DNA of 64,000 nucleotides from Acidiphilium sp. PA (GCF_026191915.1 NZ_JAIMBY010000001.1:620001-684000); one strand, 5' to 3'; shown: positions 16,990 to 27,237, numbered from the stretch's first letter. The notes: generated by a model from the sequence alone, not told the origin. Numbers and translations: made by a program.

Positions 16990-17739
16990 ATGCTGGCGGG
17001 CCAACGAATCGCGGTCGTGCTGCCGGCCTACAATGCGGCGCGCACACTGGAACGCACCGTCAGCGAGATCGATCGCGACATCGTCGACGATTTGATCCTG
17101 ACCGACGACGCCAGCACCGACGCCACCGCGATCCTGGCCAAATCGCTCGGCCTGTACACCATCATCCACGACCGCAACCGCGGCTACGGCGCCAACCAGA
17201 AAACCTGCTACGCCGCAGCGGTGGGTCGCGGTGCCGATATCGTCGTCATGCTCCACCCCGACTACCAATACTCTCCACGCCTGATCCCGGCGATGGCTTC
17301 GATGATCGTGTCCGGTCATTACGACGCCGTGCTGGCCTCGCGCATCATGGGCGTCGGCGCCTTGGCCGGCGGCATGCCCCTGTGGAAATTCCTCGCCAAC
17401 CGCGCCCTCACCTTGGCGGAAAATATCCTGCTCGCCCAACATTTCTCAGAATACCACACTGGATTTCGTGCCTGGTCGCGCCACGTCCTCGAAACCCTGC
17501 CGCTCGATCGCTGCTCGGACGATTTCGTCTTCGACAATCAAATGATCGTGCAGGCGCTGCACGCCGGCTACCAGTTCGGCGAAATCTCCTGCCCGACCCG
17601 CTATTTCAAGGAAGCCTCCTCGATCAATTTCCAGCGCTCGGTCACCTACGGCTTCGGCGTGCTCGATACCGCGCTGCGCTTCCGGCTCGATCACGCAGGC
17701 ATCCGCCCCTGGCCGCTGTTGGGCAAATCCAAACCGTGA
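16990..17739 (+). CDS. Family 2 glycosyltransferase
   Basis: 249 residues with the GT-A start RIAVVLPAYNAARTLERTV, nucleotide/metal residues in LILTDDASTD and HPDYQYSP (DxD-like), and an acceptor-side segment DDFVFDNQMIVQALHAGYQFGEISCPTRYF. This resembles the polyprenyl-phosphate mannosyl/glucosyl transferase branch but lacks C-terminal membrane helices. The frame is open far upstream, but ATG 16990 directly precedes the domain and follows AGGCAAGG. Its stop overlaps the TVP38-type gene (GTGA), so a membrane-linked glycan role is likely. Confidence 0.88.
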   Translation: MLAGQRIAVVLPAYNAARTLERTVSEIDRDIVDDLILTDDASTDATAILAKSLGLYTIIHDRNRGYGANQKTCYAAAVGRGADIVVMLHPDYQYSPRLIPAMASMIVSGHYDAVLASRIMGVGALAGGMPLWKFLANRALTLAENILLAQHFSEYHTGFRAWSRHVLETLPLDRCSDDFVFDNQMIVQALHAGYQFGEISCPTRYFKEASSINFQRSVTYGFGVLDTALRFRLDHAGIRPWPLLGKSKP

Positions 17740-18422
17740 AACCACGGCTGATTGCAATCGCCGCCGGTTTCGCCATCCTCGCCGCCGCTCTGGCACTCAG
17801 CCTGGCGGGCGGCGCCACCTGGGCCGCCCGCATCCTCGATTGGCTCGACCGGTTGCGCGCCCTCGGCGTGTTGGGCTGGTTGATCTTCGTGCTGCTGCAA
17901 ACCCTGGTTGCCCTGATCGGCTTTCTACCTGCATCGCTGCTCGGCCTTGCCGCCGGCGCGGTCTATGGCGTGGCCCTCGGGTTCGGACTGTCCAGTATCG
18001 GCCTGCTGCTCGGCGCCGGCGCCGCCTTCTCGCTCGCCCGTTCCGCCCTGCGCCCGGCCATCATCCGGCTCGTCGCCCGGCGCGACGGCTTGCGCCGCTT
18101 CGATGCCGCAATCAAGCGCGACGGCTGGCGCCTGGTGCTGCTCATGCGGGTCTCGCCGGTGATGCCGTTTTCGATCACCTCCTTCGCCCTGGGATTATCC
18201 GGCATCGGCCGGCGCGATTATGCCCTCGGCACCCTCGCCTCACTGCCAGCCCTCGCGCTCTATGTCACCCTTGGCGCGCTCGGCGTCCAAGGCCTCACCG
18301 CACTGCGAACCGCACCGGGCTGGCTCCATCTCACCCTGATCGGCGCCGGACTCGCGGCGACCCTCATGTTGACACTGCGCATCGGCCAGTTGGTCGCACG
18401 CGCAGCGCGCATTCCAGGCTGA
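17736..18422 (+). CDS. TVP38/TMEM64 (VTT/DedA-like) membrane protein
   Basis: 228 residues with about six hydrophobic segments. The VTT-domain landmarks are FLPASLLGLAAGAVYGVALGF, followed by GAGAAFSLARSALRP and LLMRVSPVMPFSITSFALGLSGI (the conserved 'R..P..P....ny..G.' segment). Proteins of this class move or scramble phospholipids or undecaprenyl phosphate. The GTG start overlaps the stop of the glycosyltransferase (17736-17739), so both are translated together; a lipid-carrier partnership is inferred. Confidence 0.85.
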   Translation: MKPRLIAIAAGFAILAAALALSLAGGATWAARILDWLDRLRALGVLGWLIFVLLQTLVALIGFLPASLLGLAAGAVYGVALGFGLSSIGLLLGAGAAFSLARSALRPAIIRLVARRDGLRRFDAAIKRDGWRLVLLMRVSPVMPFSITSFALGLSGIGRRDYALGTLASLPALALYVTLGALGVQGLTALRTAPGWLHLTLIGAGLAATLMLTLRIGQLVARAARIPG

Positions 18423-18580
18423 ACCTGACCTGACGCGGCAAAAAAGCCGGCACCTCTTGTCTGCACCAAAGACCCACAAAACATTCCCTACTCTGCAGCC
18501 TCGTCGGTTTCATCGTGACAGGCTGAACCGAACGAGCTTCGGTCGCTCGACATTCAAACCCCAAACCAAACAGCGCCCCC

Positions 18581-18931
18581 TCAAAACGCCTCGAATTCAC
18601 CAGCCTCATGCGTCGATAATTGCGCCGGCGCGCCGCGCAGCCGGCACGACAGATCAGACAGTGTCACCACGCGCGCCGCCGGCTCCGGATCGACCGACCA
18701 CGCCTCCGGCACCGAGGGGCGCAACGCACGCATGAAATCGCTCAGCCCATATAGTCTTTGCGTGATCAGATCGATAATCTGCGCCTCCTGATGGCAGGCG
18801 AAATCATCGGCTGCACGCAGTATCGCCGGACCCAGAACCGCCTGGAATTGTTCTGCCAGACGTCCGAGTTCGACAAGTTCCGCCTCAACGGTAATCAGCA
18901 GATCACCGAACAACACCTGTGAATTGCTCAA
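18581..18931 (-). CDS. Short helical protein ending the che operon; possible minimal CheZ-like phosphatase
   Basis: 116 residues, last gene of the chemotaxis operon, its start overlapping the cheD stop by 4 bases. Predicted all-helical with a disordered tail. The segment around residues 50-63 ([14 protein letters not shown]) places Asp54 and Gln58 in a D-x3-Q pattern; CheZ has its catalytic Asp143 and Gln147 in the same spacing within DLTGQ on a long helix. The rest is too divergent for recognition, and CheZ is about 214 residues. Function therefore uncertain; a CheY-P phosphatase is the leading guess from motif and context. Confidence 0.6.
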   Translation of the reverse strand: MSNSQVLFGDLLITVEAELVELGRLAEQFQAVLGPAILRAADDFACHQEAQIIDLITQRLYGLSDFMRALRPSVPEAWSVDPEPAARVVTLSDLSCRLRGAPAQLSTHEAGEFEAF

Positions 18932-19506
18932 AACAGCTCCACCATGCCGGCCGTGCTCAGCGATGGCGGCGGGGCCCGGTTGGCCTCGGCCCGGAAAACC
19001 GCACCACTGCCGCTGCTCAACAACGTCTGGCGCGCCCGCCCCGATACCGGCCAGAACTGAATCCGCCGCCCCTGGTTGCCCCGCAGACTGCCGCCGACAA
19101 CCGCAATTCCCTCCGCCTGTAAAAACCGCTCCGCAAATGCCGCATTCAACTGCCCTACATCCGTCAAACCGGCCATCATGCAGGACCCACCAAACAACTT
19201 CGCCTGCAACCGCCGCCGCTGTGCGCCATGCCGGAGGAGGCCGTTGATCAATAGCTCCATCGAATATGCGCCATAGCGCATCGCATCACCGCCTCGGCTC
19301 GCCTGTCCAGCGTCGGTCCGATCACCCGGCAACAGAAAATGATTCATCCCACCGACCCCCGCCTCGCGATCCCACATGCAGGCCGCAATGCACGATCCCA
19401 GAATCGTCGTCAGCACCACACCAGGATCATTCGAAACGTGTTGCTCACCTTGCACGATGTTGATTTTGCGTTCGACAACGACATCCAGATCAGTCGGTGA
19501 ACTCAT
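18928..19506 (-). CDS. cheD: Chemoreceptor glutamine deamidase CheD
   Basis: 192 residues. The CheD core is clear: [16 protein letters not shown] holds the catalytic Cys (about residue 39) and [10 protein letters not shown] the catalytic His (about 56); KLFGGSCMM is a further family block. The protein deamidates Gln side chains of chemoreceptors and can be sequestered by phosphatases in some species. Start overlaps the cheY stop by four bases. Confidence 0.93.
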   Translation of the reverse strand: MSSPTDLDVVVERKINIVQGEQHVSNDPGVVLTTILGSCIAACMWDREAGVGGMNHFLLPGDRTDAGQASRGGDAMRYGAYSMELLINGLLRHGAQRRRLQAKLFGGSCMMAGLTDVGQLNAAFAERFLQAEGIAVVGGSLRGNQGRRIQFWPVSGRARQTLLSSGSGAVFRAEANRAPPPSLSTAGMVELF

Positions 19507-19898
19507 TTCAGCGCACCGATCACCGCCTCGATTTTTTCGCGCAATGAGTCCGGCGTGAACGGTTTGACCAGATAGTTATTGACGCCATGCTCAACCGCGC
19601 TCAACACCATCTGCTTGTCGGCACGACCGGTCAGCATGATAAAGGCAGTCTTGCTGATCGGCCCATGAGCGCGCACCGCCCGCAATAGACTCAATCCGTT
19701 CAGATTGGGCATGTTGTAGTCGGAGATGATCAGATGGATCGGCGTCTTGTGCGTCAGAATGGCCTTGAGCGCCTCTTCGCCATCGGCCGCCTCCAAAATC
19801 GTGCCAACCCCCCATTGCTCCAGCGCCATTCTCGCCAGGCTCCGAATGGTCTGCTGATCATCGACGACCAGAATTGTCAGGCTGCTTGCAAGAGGCAT
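19503..19898 (-). CDS. cheY: Chemotaxis response regulator CheY (first copy)
   Basis: About 131 residues, single receiver domain. The acidic pair is in ILVVDDQ, the phospho-acceptor Asp in [10 protein letters not shown] (about residue 60), the Thr in FIMLTGRA and the Lys in NNYLVKPF (about 112). ATG 19898 shares one base with the cheB stop; a GTG one codon earlier is also possible. Together with a second cheY at 24588 this operon has two single-domain receivers, one likely for the motor and one likely a phosphate sink, but the sequence alone does not say which. Confidence 0.92.
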   Translation of the reverse strand: MPLASSLTILVVDDQQTIRSLARMALEQWGVGTILEAADGEEALKAILTHKTPIHLIISDYNMPNLNGLSLLRAVRAHGPISKTAFIMLTGRADKQMVLSAVEHGVNNYLVKPFTPDSLREKIEAVIGALK

Positions 19899-20935
19899 CA
19901 CACTCTCTCCCTATGATGAAGGTTGGTGCTGCGCAGAATGTGATCGGCCATTTTGCCGAGTGGTAATTGGCGTGAGACGGCGCCGATCTCGAACGCGACT
20001 TTCGGCATGCCGTAGACGATGCAACTCGCCTCGTCCTGCCCGACCGTCTCCGCCCCGGCTTGGCGCATCTCCAGCAGCCCCTGTGCCCCATCCCGTCCCA
20101 TGCCGGTCAGGATCACACCAAGCGATCTGGCACCGATCACCCGCGCCACCGAGCCGAACAACACATCCGCCGACGGCCGGTGCCCACTGACCCGCTCGCC
20201 CTCATGCAACCGGCAGCGCGGCTTGCTGGGATTGGCAATCTCCAGATGCGCGCTGCCCGGCGCCAGATAGATATGCCCCGGCAGTACCAACATCCCGTCT
20301 TCCGCCTCCGCGACTTCAGGAGCACACAGACGGTTGAGCCGCTCGGAAAAACTCTTGGTGAACGTCGCCGGCATATGCTGGGTGATCATCACGGGCGGGC
20401 AATTCGCCGGAAACCGGGATAGTATCGCAATCAATGCCTCGACCCCGCCGGTGGAGGAACCGATCGCCACGACCCGGCCATCCGGCGCGAACCGCCCGCC
20501 CCGATCAGGCGTCACCGGTTCGGCGGGCACAAAACTGCGCGGTTGCACGCGCGATTTTGCCGCCGCCCTCACCTTCTCGGGCAATTGGTCGAAATCGTGA
20601 TAATCGCCATTGGATGGTTTCGCGACGCAGTCGAACGCGCCACATTCGAGCGCCCGCAATGTCACCGAGGCGCCGGCCTGGGTCAGTGTCGAAACCATGA
20701 TAACCGGGGTTGGCCTCAACCGCATGATCTTTTCGAGAAACTCGAGACCGTTCATGTTCGGCATCTCGACGTCCAGCGTGATCACATCGGGATTCAACTG
20801 CTTGATCGCCGTCCGCGCCTCCAGCGGATCTGCGGCATGCCCGACCACCTCGATCAGCGGGTCCCGCCTGAGCACCGCGGAAATCAACTCCCGCATCGTG
20901 GCGGAATCATCAACCACCAGAACCTTGACGCTCAT
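19898..20935 (-). CDS. cheB: Protein-glutamate methylesterase CheB
   Basis: 345 residues. N-terminal receiver ([10 protein letters not shown], phospho-Asp about residue 55 in [10 protein letters not shown]) and C-terminal esterase with Ser in [12 protein letters not shown], His in ITQHMPATF and Asp in GMGRDGAQG. It removes methyl groups from receptors in adaptation, opposing CheR encoded just before. Four-base overlap with cheR. Confidence 0.96.
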   Translation of the reverse strand: MSVKVLVVDDSATMRELISAVLRRDPLIEVVGHAADPLEARTAIKQLNPDVITLDVEMPNMNGLEFLEKIMRLRPTPVIMVSTLTQAGASVTLRALECGAFDCVAKPSNGDYHDFDQLPEKVRAAAKSRVQPRSFVPAEPVTPDRGGRFAPDGRVVAIGSSTGGVEALIAILSRFPANCPPVMITQHMPATFTKSFSERLNRLCAPEVAEAEDGMLVLPGHIYLAPGSAHLEIANPSKPRCRLHEGERVSGHRPSADVLFGSVARVIGARSLGVILTGMGRDGAQGLLEMRQAGAETVGQDEASCIVYGMPKVAFEIGAVSRQLPLGKMADHILRSTNLHHRERV

Positions 20936-21825
20936 CGGCGCGCCTCCTTGCCGACCAGCGGCCGATACGTGGTAATCCCATCGCTGCGCAGCAGCCGCTC
21001 GGCCGGCCCGCTCACCCGTTCGGAATGTCCGATGTAGAGCGCACCCGCCGGATCAAGCAGGGGCACCATGCGCGACCAGATCGCCGCCTGCGTCGGATCG
21101 TCAAAATAGATCGCGACATTGCGACAGAAAATCGCCTGGAACCGCCCCTGCATCGGCCAATCCCCGATCAGGTTGAGCCTGCGGAACTCCACCAGTACGC
21201 GCGCCGCATCGGCGATCTTCACCATACCCCGGTTCTCATCGGCCGGTGCAAACCAGCGCTGGCGCAGATCAGGCGGTACCGGCTCGATGGCAGACTTTTC
21301 ATACAAGCCAGCCTTGCCGATCGCGATCATGTTGGGATCGATGTCGGTGGCCAGAATCCGGACATCGTGTTGCGCCGCATCCGGCAGCAATGACAGAACT
21401 GTCAACGCCATCGAATACGGCTCCTGGCCGCTCGAAGACGCGGCCGACCACAGCCGAACTCGCCCACCCTTGCGGGCACTGGCAATCAACGGCGGCAGAA
21501 TCTGCGTGCGCAAATGCTCGAAATGATGCGGCTCACGATAAAATCGCGTCACATTGGTCGTCAGCGCCGCCAGCATTTCCTGCCGCTCGTCGCCGCCCGT
21601 GGGACTGCCCACGAGTTCACAATATTCGGAGAAATTTTTCAGCCCCAGGGCGCGCAACCGCTTGGCCAGCCGCGAATACACCAAAGTCGCCTTGTGATCG
21701 GGCATCGCGATCCCGGCATCCGCATAAATCATCGCCGAAATCTGGCGAAAATCCTCCGCGGTCAGGCGATACTCACCACCCTCGATCAGGCTGCGTCCAC
21801 CGGCTGCATTGAGTGTCGCGCTCAT
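20932..21825 (-). CDS. cheR: Chemoreceptor glutamate methyltransferase CheR
   Basis: 297 residues with the CheR N-terminal helical domain ([25 protein letters not shown]-like region) and SAM-binding C-domain ([38 protein letters not shown]). The beta-subdomain that docks on receptor pentapeptides is present, in keeping with the WxxF ends of both chemoreceptors in this window. Overlaps cheW and cheB by four bases each. Confidence 0.95.
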   Translation of the reverse strand: MSATLNAAGGRSLIEGGEYRLTAEDFRQISAMIYADAGIAMPDHKATLVYSRLAKRLRALGLKNFSEYCELVGSPTGGDERQEMLAALTTNVTRFYREPHHFEHLRTQILPPLIASARKGGRVRLWSAASSSGQEPYSMALTVLSLLPDAAQHDVRILATDIDPNMIAIGKAGLYEKSAIEPVPPDLRQRWFAPADENRGMVKIADAARVLVEFRRLNLIGDWPMQGRFQAIFCRNVAIYFDDPTQAAIWSRMVPLLDPAGALYIGHSERVSGPAERLLRSDGITTYRPLVGKEARR

Positions 21826-22286
21826 GCTGCCTGACGTTCTTCCAACGGCAGGATATGATCCAGCGAGATAAGACTGATCATCCGCCCATCCACCGGCAGA
21901 AGGCCGCGCACAAACGCCTTGACCAGATCGGACGCGACATCCGGGGTCGGTTGAATTGCGTTTTCGTTCAGCGTCAGGATATCCGAAACCGCATCGACCA
22001 GCAGCCCGACCTGCTGGTTATGGATCTGCGTCACGATGATCACGTGCCGCGCGGTCGGCGCCGATCCCGGCAACCCGAGCCGCACCGCGAAATCCACGAT
22101 CGGCAGCACCGCGCCGCGCAGGTTGATCACGCCGCAAATATACCGCGGCGCCTGTGGCAGCGCGGTCGCCGCCGTCCATCCGCGGATCTCCCGGACCGCC
22201 ATGATGTTGACGCAGAACTCCTGCTGACCAACCCGAAATGCAATAAATTCGCGGCCCTCGGCCCCGTTCGTGAGCGATTCATTCAT
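21822..22286 (-). CDS. cheW: Chemotaxis coupling protein CheW
   Basis: 154 residues, SH3-like CheW fold. Typical blocks are [43 protein letters not shown] and [12 protein letters not shown]. It bridges CheA and chemoreceptors in signalling arrays. It starts three bases after the cheA stop and overlaps cheR. Confidence 0.95.
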   Translation of the reverse strand: MNESLTNGAEGREFIAFRVGQQEFCVNIMAVREIRGWTAATALPQAPRYICGVINLRGAVLPIVDFAVRLGLPGSAPTARHVIIVTQIHNQQVGLLVDAVSDILTLNENAIQPTPDVASDLVKAFVRGLLPVDGRMISLISLDHILPLEERQAA

Positions 22287-22289
22287 GGC

Positions 22290-24572
22290 TTAACTCGCTT
22301 GTAAAAGAGTTGGTTCGGCCCGCAGTGCGTCACCACGGATAAGTTCAGTCCTTGTCACCGAGACGATCGCATCGACATCGAGAATTAGGGCAACGCGCCC
22401 ATCGCCCATTACCGTTGCGGCGGCGATGCCGGGCACCGCGCGATAGTTCGCCTCGAGACTCTTGATCACGACCTGCCGCTGGCCCTGGATTGCATCGACA
22501 ATCAGCACCGCGCGAATGCCGCCCTCACCTTCGACCAGCAAAGCCACGCTCTTGTCAGCCTCGAGCGGGACCTCACTATAGCCGAGCGCCATGCCGACAT
22601 CGACAAGCGGAATATAACGCCCGCGCATCGCCACAACCCGCACATCCGTCCCAAGCGTGTGAACATTGGCAGCCTGCGGCTGCAATGTTTCGATGATCGC
22701 GCTGAGCGGAACGATCAGCGTATGGCCTGCCACGCTGACCACCATGCCATCGAGCACAGCAAGCGTCAGCGGCAGGCTCAACGTAAAGGTCGAACCGGCC
22801 CCCGGCCGCGACGCAATCGAAATTCGCCCGCCGAGCGACTGAACCGAGCGCCGCACCACATCCATGCCGACCCCCCGGCCAGAGATGTCGGAAACTTCAC
22901 TCGCGGTCGAAAAGCCTGGCAGGAAGATCAGATTGTCGGTTTCTTCATCGCTGAGCTGCGCTTCCGGCGCGACCAACCCCTTCTCGATCGCCTTCGCCTT
23001 GACCCGTTCCCGATTGATCCCGGCCCCATCATCCGCCACCTCGATCACGATTCGCCCGGAGCGATGCAGAGCCGTCAGCCTGACCACCCCTTCCTCCGGC
23101 TTACCAGCCGCAAGCCGTGCATCGGTTGACTCCAACCCGTGATCGATCGCGTTGCGGATCATATGGGTCAGCGGATCGGCAATCCGTTCGATGACTGTTT
23201 TGTCGACCTCGGTGCCCTCGCCATCGGTCAGCAAACGGACTTGTTTTCCCGTCATTGCCGCGACCTCACGCACCAGTCGGGGCATGCGCTGGAACACCGA
23301 TCGCACCGGCTGCGCACGGATCGCCATCACGCTGTCCTGAATCTCGCGCGTCAGGTGTTCGAGCTCGTCGAGCGCGGCCGCCACGCCGGAGGCGCGCGCA
23401 AGCCCGGCTTCCATGACGCGCTGGGTCAGCATCGCCTCATTGATGACCAGTTCGCCGACCAGGTCGATCAGGCGATCAACCCGGTCGAGATCCACCCGGA
23501 TCGTCGCCCCGACGGCAGACCCGGTGTCATTTTTCGATGGCGCGCCGTCCGTGCCGGGCGCTGCATCCTGCCGGGATCGAACCGCCGGCGGCGATGGATT
23601 TTGTGCCCCGCCGGCAATGGCTCCTGGCTGTTCACGATCGGATGACGATACGCTCTGTTGAGCTTTGCGAATCATTGCGAGCACATCGGCGTCGGAAGGC
23701 ATGCCACTGTTCGCCGTGACGTTGGCTGCCGTGACGGGATCGGGTGTCGGGATCGTCTCCGCGGTTCCCCCGCCGGCTACCTCTGCGTCTGGCTGTGGCA
23801 GATTCAACCGATCAGACTGGTCTGACGCACGGCTGATCACCAATTCGCAATCGTCCTCGACGAATTCGAACGCGCTGCGAATCGCCTGCTCATCACACTC
23901 GGCGTGTAATGCGATCGTCCAGGCCAAATACGCGCCTTCCGGATCGAGTTCGGCAAAGTCGGGCAGTGCTGAGCGATCGACCGTCACCCTGACCGGGCCG
24001 AGCATGCTGACTTCGCGCAGCAGCAGCGCCGCCTCGTTCGCATTGGCGTAAAGATCGGCGAACGGCCGAAACTTGATGACCCAACCACCGGTCTGCAGCG
24101 TCTCGTCTTCGACCGGGACCGGCAACGGCAGGAAGGTCAAATCGCCGAGCCCATCATCCTCCGCTGGATCGCTCTGCTCCGTCGCGTCCCCGTTGGTGAG
24201 TGCCTTGAGCGCCGCAGCCAGCGATGTCGTCTGCGCTTCATCAGGTGTTGCGCCATCGCGGGCGCACCGAACCTGATCGGCCAGCGCATCCGAAGCGCGG
24301 AGCAGCAGCCGCATCGCGTTTGCGGATGCCTCAAGCTTGCCCGAGCGCACCCGATCGAGCGCGGTCTCGAAGACATGGGCAAAGCGTACCAGATCCTCCA
24401 GCCCGAACGCGCCAGCGCCACCCTTGATCGAATGAACGGCCCGGAAGACGGCATTGACCGTCTCCTGGTCGGTCTCGCCGCCCTCCATCCGCATCAGGCC
24501 GCTCTCTAGTTCGCACAGCTGCTCTTCACATTCCTGAAAGAAGGTCTCACGGATTGCCGCCATCGGGTCCAT
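22290..24572 (-). CDS. cheA: Chemotaxis histidine kinase CheA
   Basis: 760 residues. P1 HPt domain with phosphoryl-accepting His47 in AVHSIKGGAGAFGL; a P2-like region (about 165-255); a disordered Pro/Ala/Asp-rich linker (about 260-335); dimerisation helices (VDRLIDLVGELVINEAML); kinase domain with N-box NAIDHGLES, G1 DDGAGI and G2 GRGVGMDVVRRSV; and a C-terminal CheW-like domain. AAGGAGG lies about 9 bases before the ATG. Complete, with all catalytic boxes intact. Confidence 0.96.
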   Translation of the reverse strand: MDPMAAIRETFFQECEEQLCELESGLMRMEGGETDQETVNAVFRAVHSIKGGAGAFGLEDLVRFAHVFETALDRVRSGKLEASANAMRLLLRASDALADQVRCARDGATPDEAQTTSLAAALKALTNGDATEQSDPAEDDGLGDLTFLPLPVPVEDETLQTGGWVIKFRPFADLYANANEAALLLREVSMLGPVRVTVDRSALPDFAELDPEGAYLAWTIALHAECDEQAIRSAFEFVEDDCELVISRASDQSDRLNLPQPDAEVAGGGTAETIPTPDPVTAANVTANSGMPSDADVLAMIRKAQQSVSSSDREQPGAIAGGAQNPSPPAVRSRQDAAPGTDGAPSKNDTGSAVGATIRVDLDRVDRLIDLVGELVINEAMLTQRVMEAGLARASGVAAALDELEHLTREIQDSVMAIRAQPVRSVFQRMPRLVREVAAMTGKQVRLLTDGEGTEVDKTVIERIADPLTHMIRNAIDHGLESTDARLAAGKPEEGVVRLTALHRSGRIVIEVADDGAGINRERVKAKAIEKGLVAPEAQLSDEETDNLIFLPGFSTASEVSDISGRGVGMDVVRRSVQSLGGRISIASRPGAGSTFTLSLPLTLAVLDGMVVSVAGHTLIVPLSAIIETLQPQAANVHTLGTDVRVVAMRGRYIPLVDVGMALGYSEVPLEADKSVALLVEGEGGIRAVLIVDAIQGQRQVVIKSLEANYRAVPGIAAATVMGDGRVALILDVDAIVSVTRTELIRGDALRAEPTLLQAS

Positions 24573-24587
24573 TGCGCACCATCCTCC

Positions 24588-24953
24588 TTAAGCGGCGACG
24601 CGTCGGATAACGTCGACCAACTTGACCGGATCAAACGGCTTGACGATCCAGCCCGTCGCACCCGCCGCCTTCGCTCGGCTCTTCTTTTCGGCGTCGACCT
24701 CCGTGGTCAGCACCAGCACCGGCGTCGACCGCCAGGTGACATCGCGCCGCACCGCTTCGATGAAACCGAACCCGTCCATGCGCGGCATGTTGATGTCAGT
24801 GACGATAACGTCCGGTGTCTCATCACGCAGCACTTCAAGCCCGTGCACGCCATCCTCCGCCTGCACGACCCGGAAACCGGCCTCCACCAGGGACAGGCGC
24901 AGCATGTCGCGCATTGTCCGTGAATCGTCGACCGTCAATATTGTCTTGATCAA
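24588..24953 (-). CDS. cheY: Chemotaxis response regulator CheY (second copy)
   Basis: 121 residues, single receiver. Acidic pair in LTVDDSRTMR, phospho-Asp53 in VTDINMPRMDG, Thr in VLTTEVDAEKK and Lys105 in WIVKPFDP. The EVDAEKKSRAKAAGATGWIVKPF block is typical of the CheY directly upstream of cheA in alphaproteobacterial operons. The start is TTG, overlapping the STAS gene stop (TTGA); no ATG or GTG fits better. Confidence 0.93.
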   Translation of the reverse strand: MIKTILTVDDSRTMRDMLRLSLVEAGFRVVQAEDGVHGLEVLRDETPDVIVTDINMPRMDGFGFIEAVRRDVTWRSTPVLVLTTEVDAEKKSRAKAAGATGWIVKPFDPVKLVDVIRRVAA

Positions 24954-25267
24954 GCGCCCATTTCCCTTCGATGATCAAACGCCGTGGGCTCGATGCCCAT
25001 CAATTCCAGCGTGGCGATCACGCCGGGTGAAAACCCCTCGACCAGAAACCCGCGCTGATCGGCGGCCCAACGTGCACGCGCTGCAAGCAACACTTGGAGA
25101 CACTGCCCGCCAAATCGTTCGACGGCACTGGCATCAATGACCAGGTCGCGGCCACGGTGGCGGGATAGAAGCGCATACAACGGTGCGGATGCCTTGATAT
25201 CGAGAATCGGATCAAGCCTGAGTTTGACAGCTGCAGCGCCTTTGGGCGGGTTGGATCTCTTTGGCAT
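24950..25267 (-). CDS. STAS-domain protein of the che operon
   Basis: About 105 residues (ATG 25267; a TTG at 25276 overlapping the receptor stop is the alternative). A short basic N-terminus, then a STAS fold: KLRLDPILDIKASAPLYALL and LVIDASAVERFGGQCLQVLLAARA. In SpoIIAA-like anti-anti-sigma factors this loop is DSSGL with a phosphorylated Ser; here it is FGGQC, so regulation by Ser phosphorylation is unlikely. STAS genes next to cheA occur in many alphaproteobacteria; the partner is unknown. Confidence 0.85.
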   Translation of the reverse strand: MPKRSNPPKGAAAVKLRLDPILDIKASAPLYALLSRHRGRDLVIDASAVERFGGQCLQVLLAARARWAADQRGFLVEGFSPGVIATLELMGIEPTAFDHRREMGA

Positions 25268-25272
25268 CTTGT

Positions 25273-26793
25273 TCAAAACTCCTCCCAGCTATCGACATCC
25301 GCTGCGACCGCAAGCTTGCGGGCCGCGGCCGCCCCGCTCGACCTGAGCTGCGAGACCGCCGGACGGACCGCCCTGATCGAGCGCTCCGCCGGCGCAGGTC
25401 GGCCGGCTGCTTTGCGCGGTCCCTGACGGGACGATGGGTCGGCGATCTCGCCGATCTGAAATTGGGCGATCAAGGCAGCAAGTTGCTCGGTCTCCTGCGC
25501 TAGTGCATGGCTTGCCGCGGTCGATTGCTCGACCATCGCAGCGTTCTGCTGAGTGACCTGATCCATCTGGTTGACCGCCACATTCACCTGATGCAGCCCG
25601 GTCGCCTGCTCCTGCGCGGACGCAGCGATCTGCACGACAACCTCATTGATCTCGCCGATCTGAATAACCAGTCGCTGCAAGGCCTTGCCCGTCTGCCCGA
25701 CCAGTTCGACACCGCTGCCGACCTGTTTGGACGACGTTGAAATCAACGCCTTGATCTCCTTGGCCGCATCGGCCGATCGTTGTGCGAGCGCCCGCACTTC
25801 GGAGGCGACCACGGCAAATCCACGCCCGGCATCACCGGCTCGGGCGGCCTCGACCCCTGCATTCAATGCCAGCAGATTGGTCTGGAAGGCGATTTCATCG
25901 ATTACACCGATAATGTTGCTGATCTGCAGCGATGAAGCTTCGATGCCGCTCATCGCCGCCACGGCTTCACGCACCACCGCCCCGCTGCGTTCGGCGTCCG
26001 CCTGCGCCGTACCGACGACGTCGCGCGCATGGGTGGCGCCGTCGGCCGTCTTGCCTACCGTTGCGGTGATCTGATCCAGCGCAGCTGCCGTCTCCTCAAG
26101 GCTGGCCGCCTGTTGCTCGGTACGACGGGACAAATCATCCGCAGCCGATGAGATCTCGCCCGTACCGGCACGGATCGCCCCCGTATTGGTCGCAATCGTC
26201 CTCATCGTGTCCTGAAGCCGACCAAGCGCGTTATTGAAATCGCTACGCAACCGTTCGTATCCGGGGGCGAAAGCCTCGGTGATACGGTAGGTCAGCGCCC
26301 CGGAAGAGAGGCGCTCGAGCCCTTCGGCCAGTGAATGAACCACATGCTCCAACTCCTTCGCGGCGGCATCACGTTCTGCTTCGGCGCGTGCACGTTGCGC
26401 TTCCAGCTCGATGCGCGAGGTCAGCCCCTCCTCAGCTTTATTGCGGGCAATCAACGCGGTTCGAAACGCATTCATCGCCTTGGTCATTCGACCGACGCAA
26501 TCACGATGCTGCGTAAACCGGACCGGTGAATCGAGATCGCCCGCCGCCAATGCCTCCATTCGCTCGACCGTCGTGACATAGGGATCGGCGATCGCTCCCC
26601 GTAAAACGAAGCCAAGCACGGTTGAGACCAGCAATGCGACCGCGCAGACTGCGATCGAAATTCGGCCCAGCGCCGGCTGGGCATAGATCATCGCCGCAGC
26701 GGCAAGGCAGATGAGCAGTAAGCCGCTCTCCATTGCAAACGCCAGGGTGAGCTTCAAACGGATCGGAGCCGTCTCACGAAACCATGTTAGCAT
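25273..26793 (-). CDS. Methyl-accepting chemotaxis protein with minimal periplasmic part
   Basis: About 506 residues. Two adjacent membrane helices with only a few residues between them ([15 protein letters not shown], then [20 protein letters not shown]), HAMP ([27 protein letters not shown]), and a signalling hairpin with the canonical tip [27 protein letters not shown] region. There is almost no room for an external sensor, so it probably senses within the membrane or cytoplasm. The C-terminus DSWEEF is a CheR/CheB-tethering WxxF pentapeptide. ATG 26793 with upstream GAGG is preferred to an unsupported ATG at 26841. First gene of the che operon. Confidence 0.9.
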   Translation of the reverse strand: MLTWFRETAPIRLKLTLAFAMESGLLLICLAAAAMIYAQPALGRISIAVCAVALLVSTVLGFVLRGAIADPYVTTVERMEALAAGDLDSPVRFTQHRDCVGRMTKAMNAFRTALIARNKAEEGLTSRIELEAQRARAEAERDAAAKELEHVVHSLAEGLERLSSGALTYRITEAFAPGYERLRSDFNNALGRLQDTMRTIATNTGAIRAGTGEISSAADDLSRRTEQQAASLEETAAALDQITATVGKTADGATHARDVVGTAQADAERSGAVVREAVAAMSGIEASSLQISNIIGVIDEIAFQTNLLALNAGVEAARAGDAGRGFAVVASEVRALAQRSADAAKEIKALISTSSKQVGSGVELVGQTGKALQRLVIQIGEINEVVVQIAASAQEQATGLHQVNVAVNQMDQVTQQNAAMVEQSTAASHALAQETEQLAALIAQFQIGEIADPSSRQGPRKAAGRPAPAERSIRAVRPAVSQLRSSGAAAARKLAVAADVDSWEEF

Positions 26794-27237
26794 GCGTGCC
26801 TCGTTACTTGTCGCGCCAGTTGATGATGAGGTCGAAATCATTGGGATGACTGAGCATGAACGTCCCGACCGCAGTCCGTATGATCACGATAGGAGACAAA
26901 GATTACGCCATCGTTAACGATGACCCTTGACCGATTATCCTTTTGGGAGGGGGTGCCAGCGCCAAGCCGTGAAACGTACCACCGGCGCGGCGATGTCTCC
27001 CCCGACCGCCGCCGCTCAAAGGCATCAACGCCCGTCCGTATTGGCGCTGCTGACGGAACCAGTCGCCGTCCACACACAGACGAACCGGCGGCAATTATCC
27101 GTCTGTTAAGATTCCGCGCGCATTATGACCGCGCGTCGCGCTTATCGGCAGTAAATGGAGACACCTTCCTTGAACAGAACTCTCACGATGAGCATGGACC
27201 GTGCCGGAACGCACTCTCCTCCGCAGGGGCAACCACT
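26794..27237. other. 444 bp divergent intergenic region between two chemoreceptor genes
   Basis: Should hold the promoter of the leftward che operon and that of the rightward receptor gene. The most distinct element is the 12 bp palindrome at 26910-26921. The frame of the right-hand receptor stays open across much of this stretch, but the predicted protein there is low-quality and arginine-rich, so I see it as non-coding. No small gene recognised. Confidence 0.5.
26910..26921. promoter_or_regulatory. Perfect 12 bp palindrome ATCGTTAACGAT
   Basis: Self-complementary 12-mer in the spacer between the divergent chemoreceptor genes, about 120 bp from the che operon start. AT-rich core in GC-rich DNA. 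A regulator-binding site is possible; it does not fit the CtrA TTAA-N7-TTAA pattern. Confidence 0.35.

Noticed and set aside
26920-27237. N-terminal extension of the Cache-type chemoreceptor by 106 codons
   Set aside because: The extra part is Arg-rich and unlike any receptor N-terminus; ATG 27238 directly precedes the membrane helix and has AGGGGC upstream.
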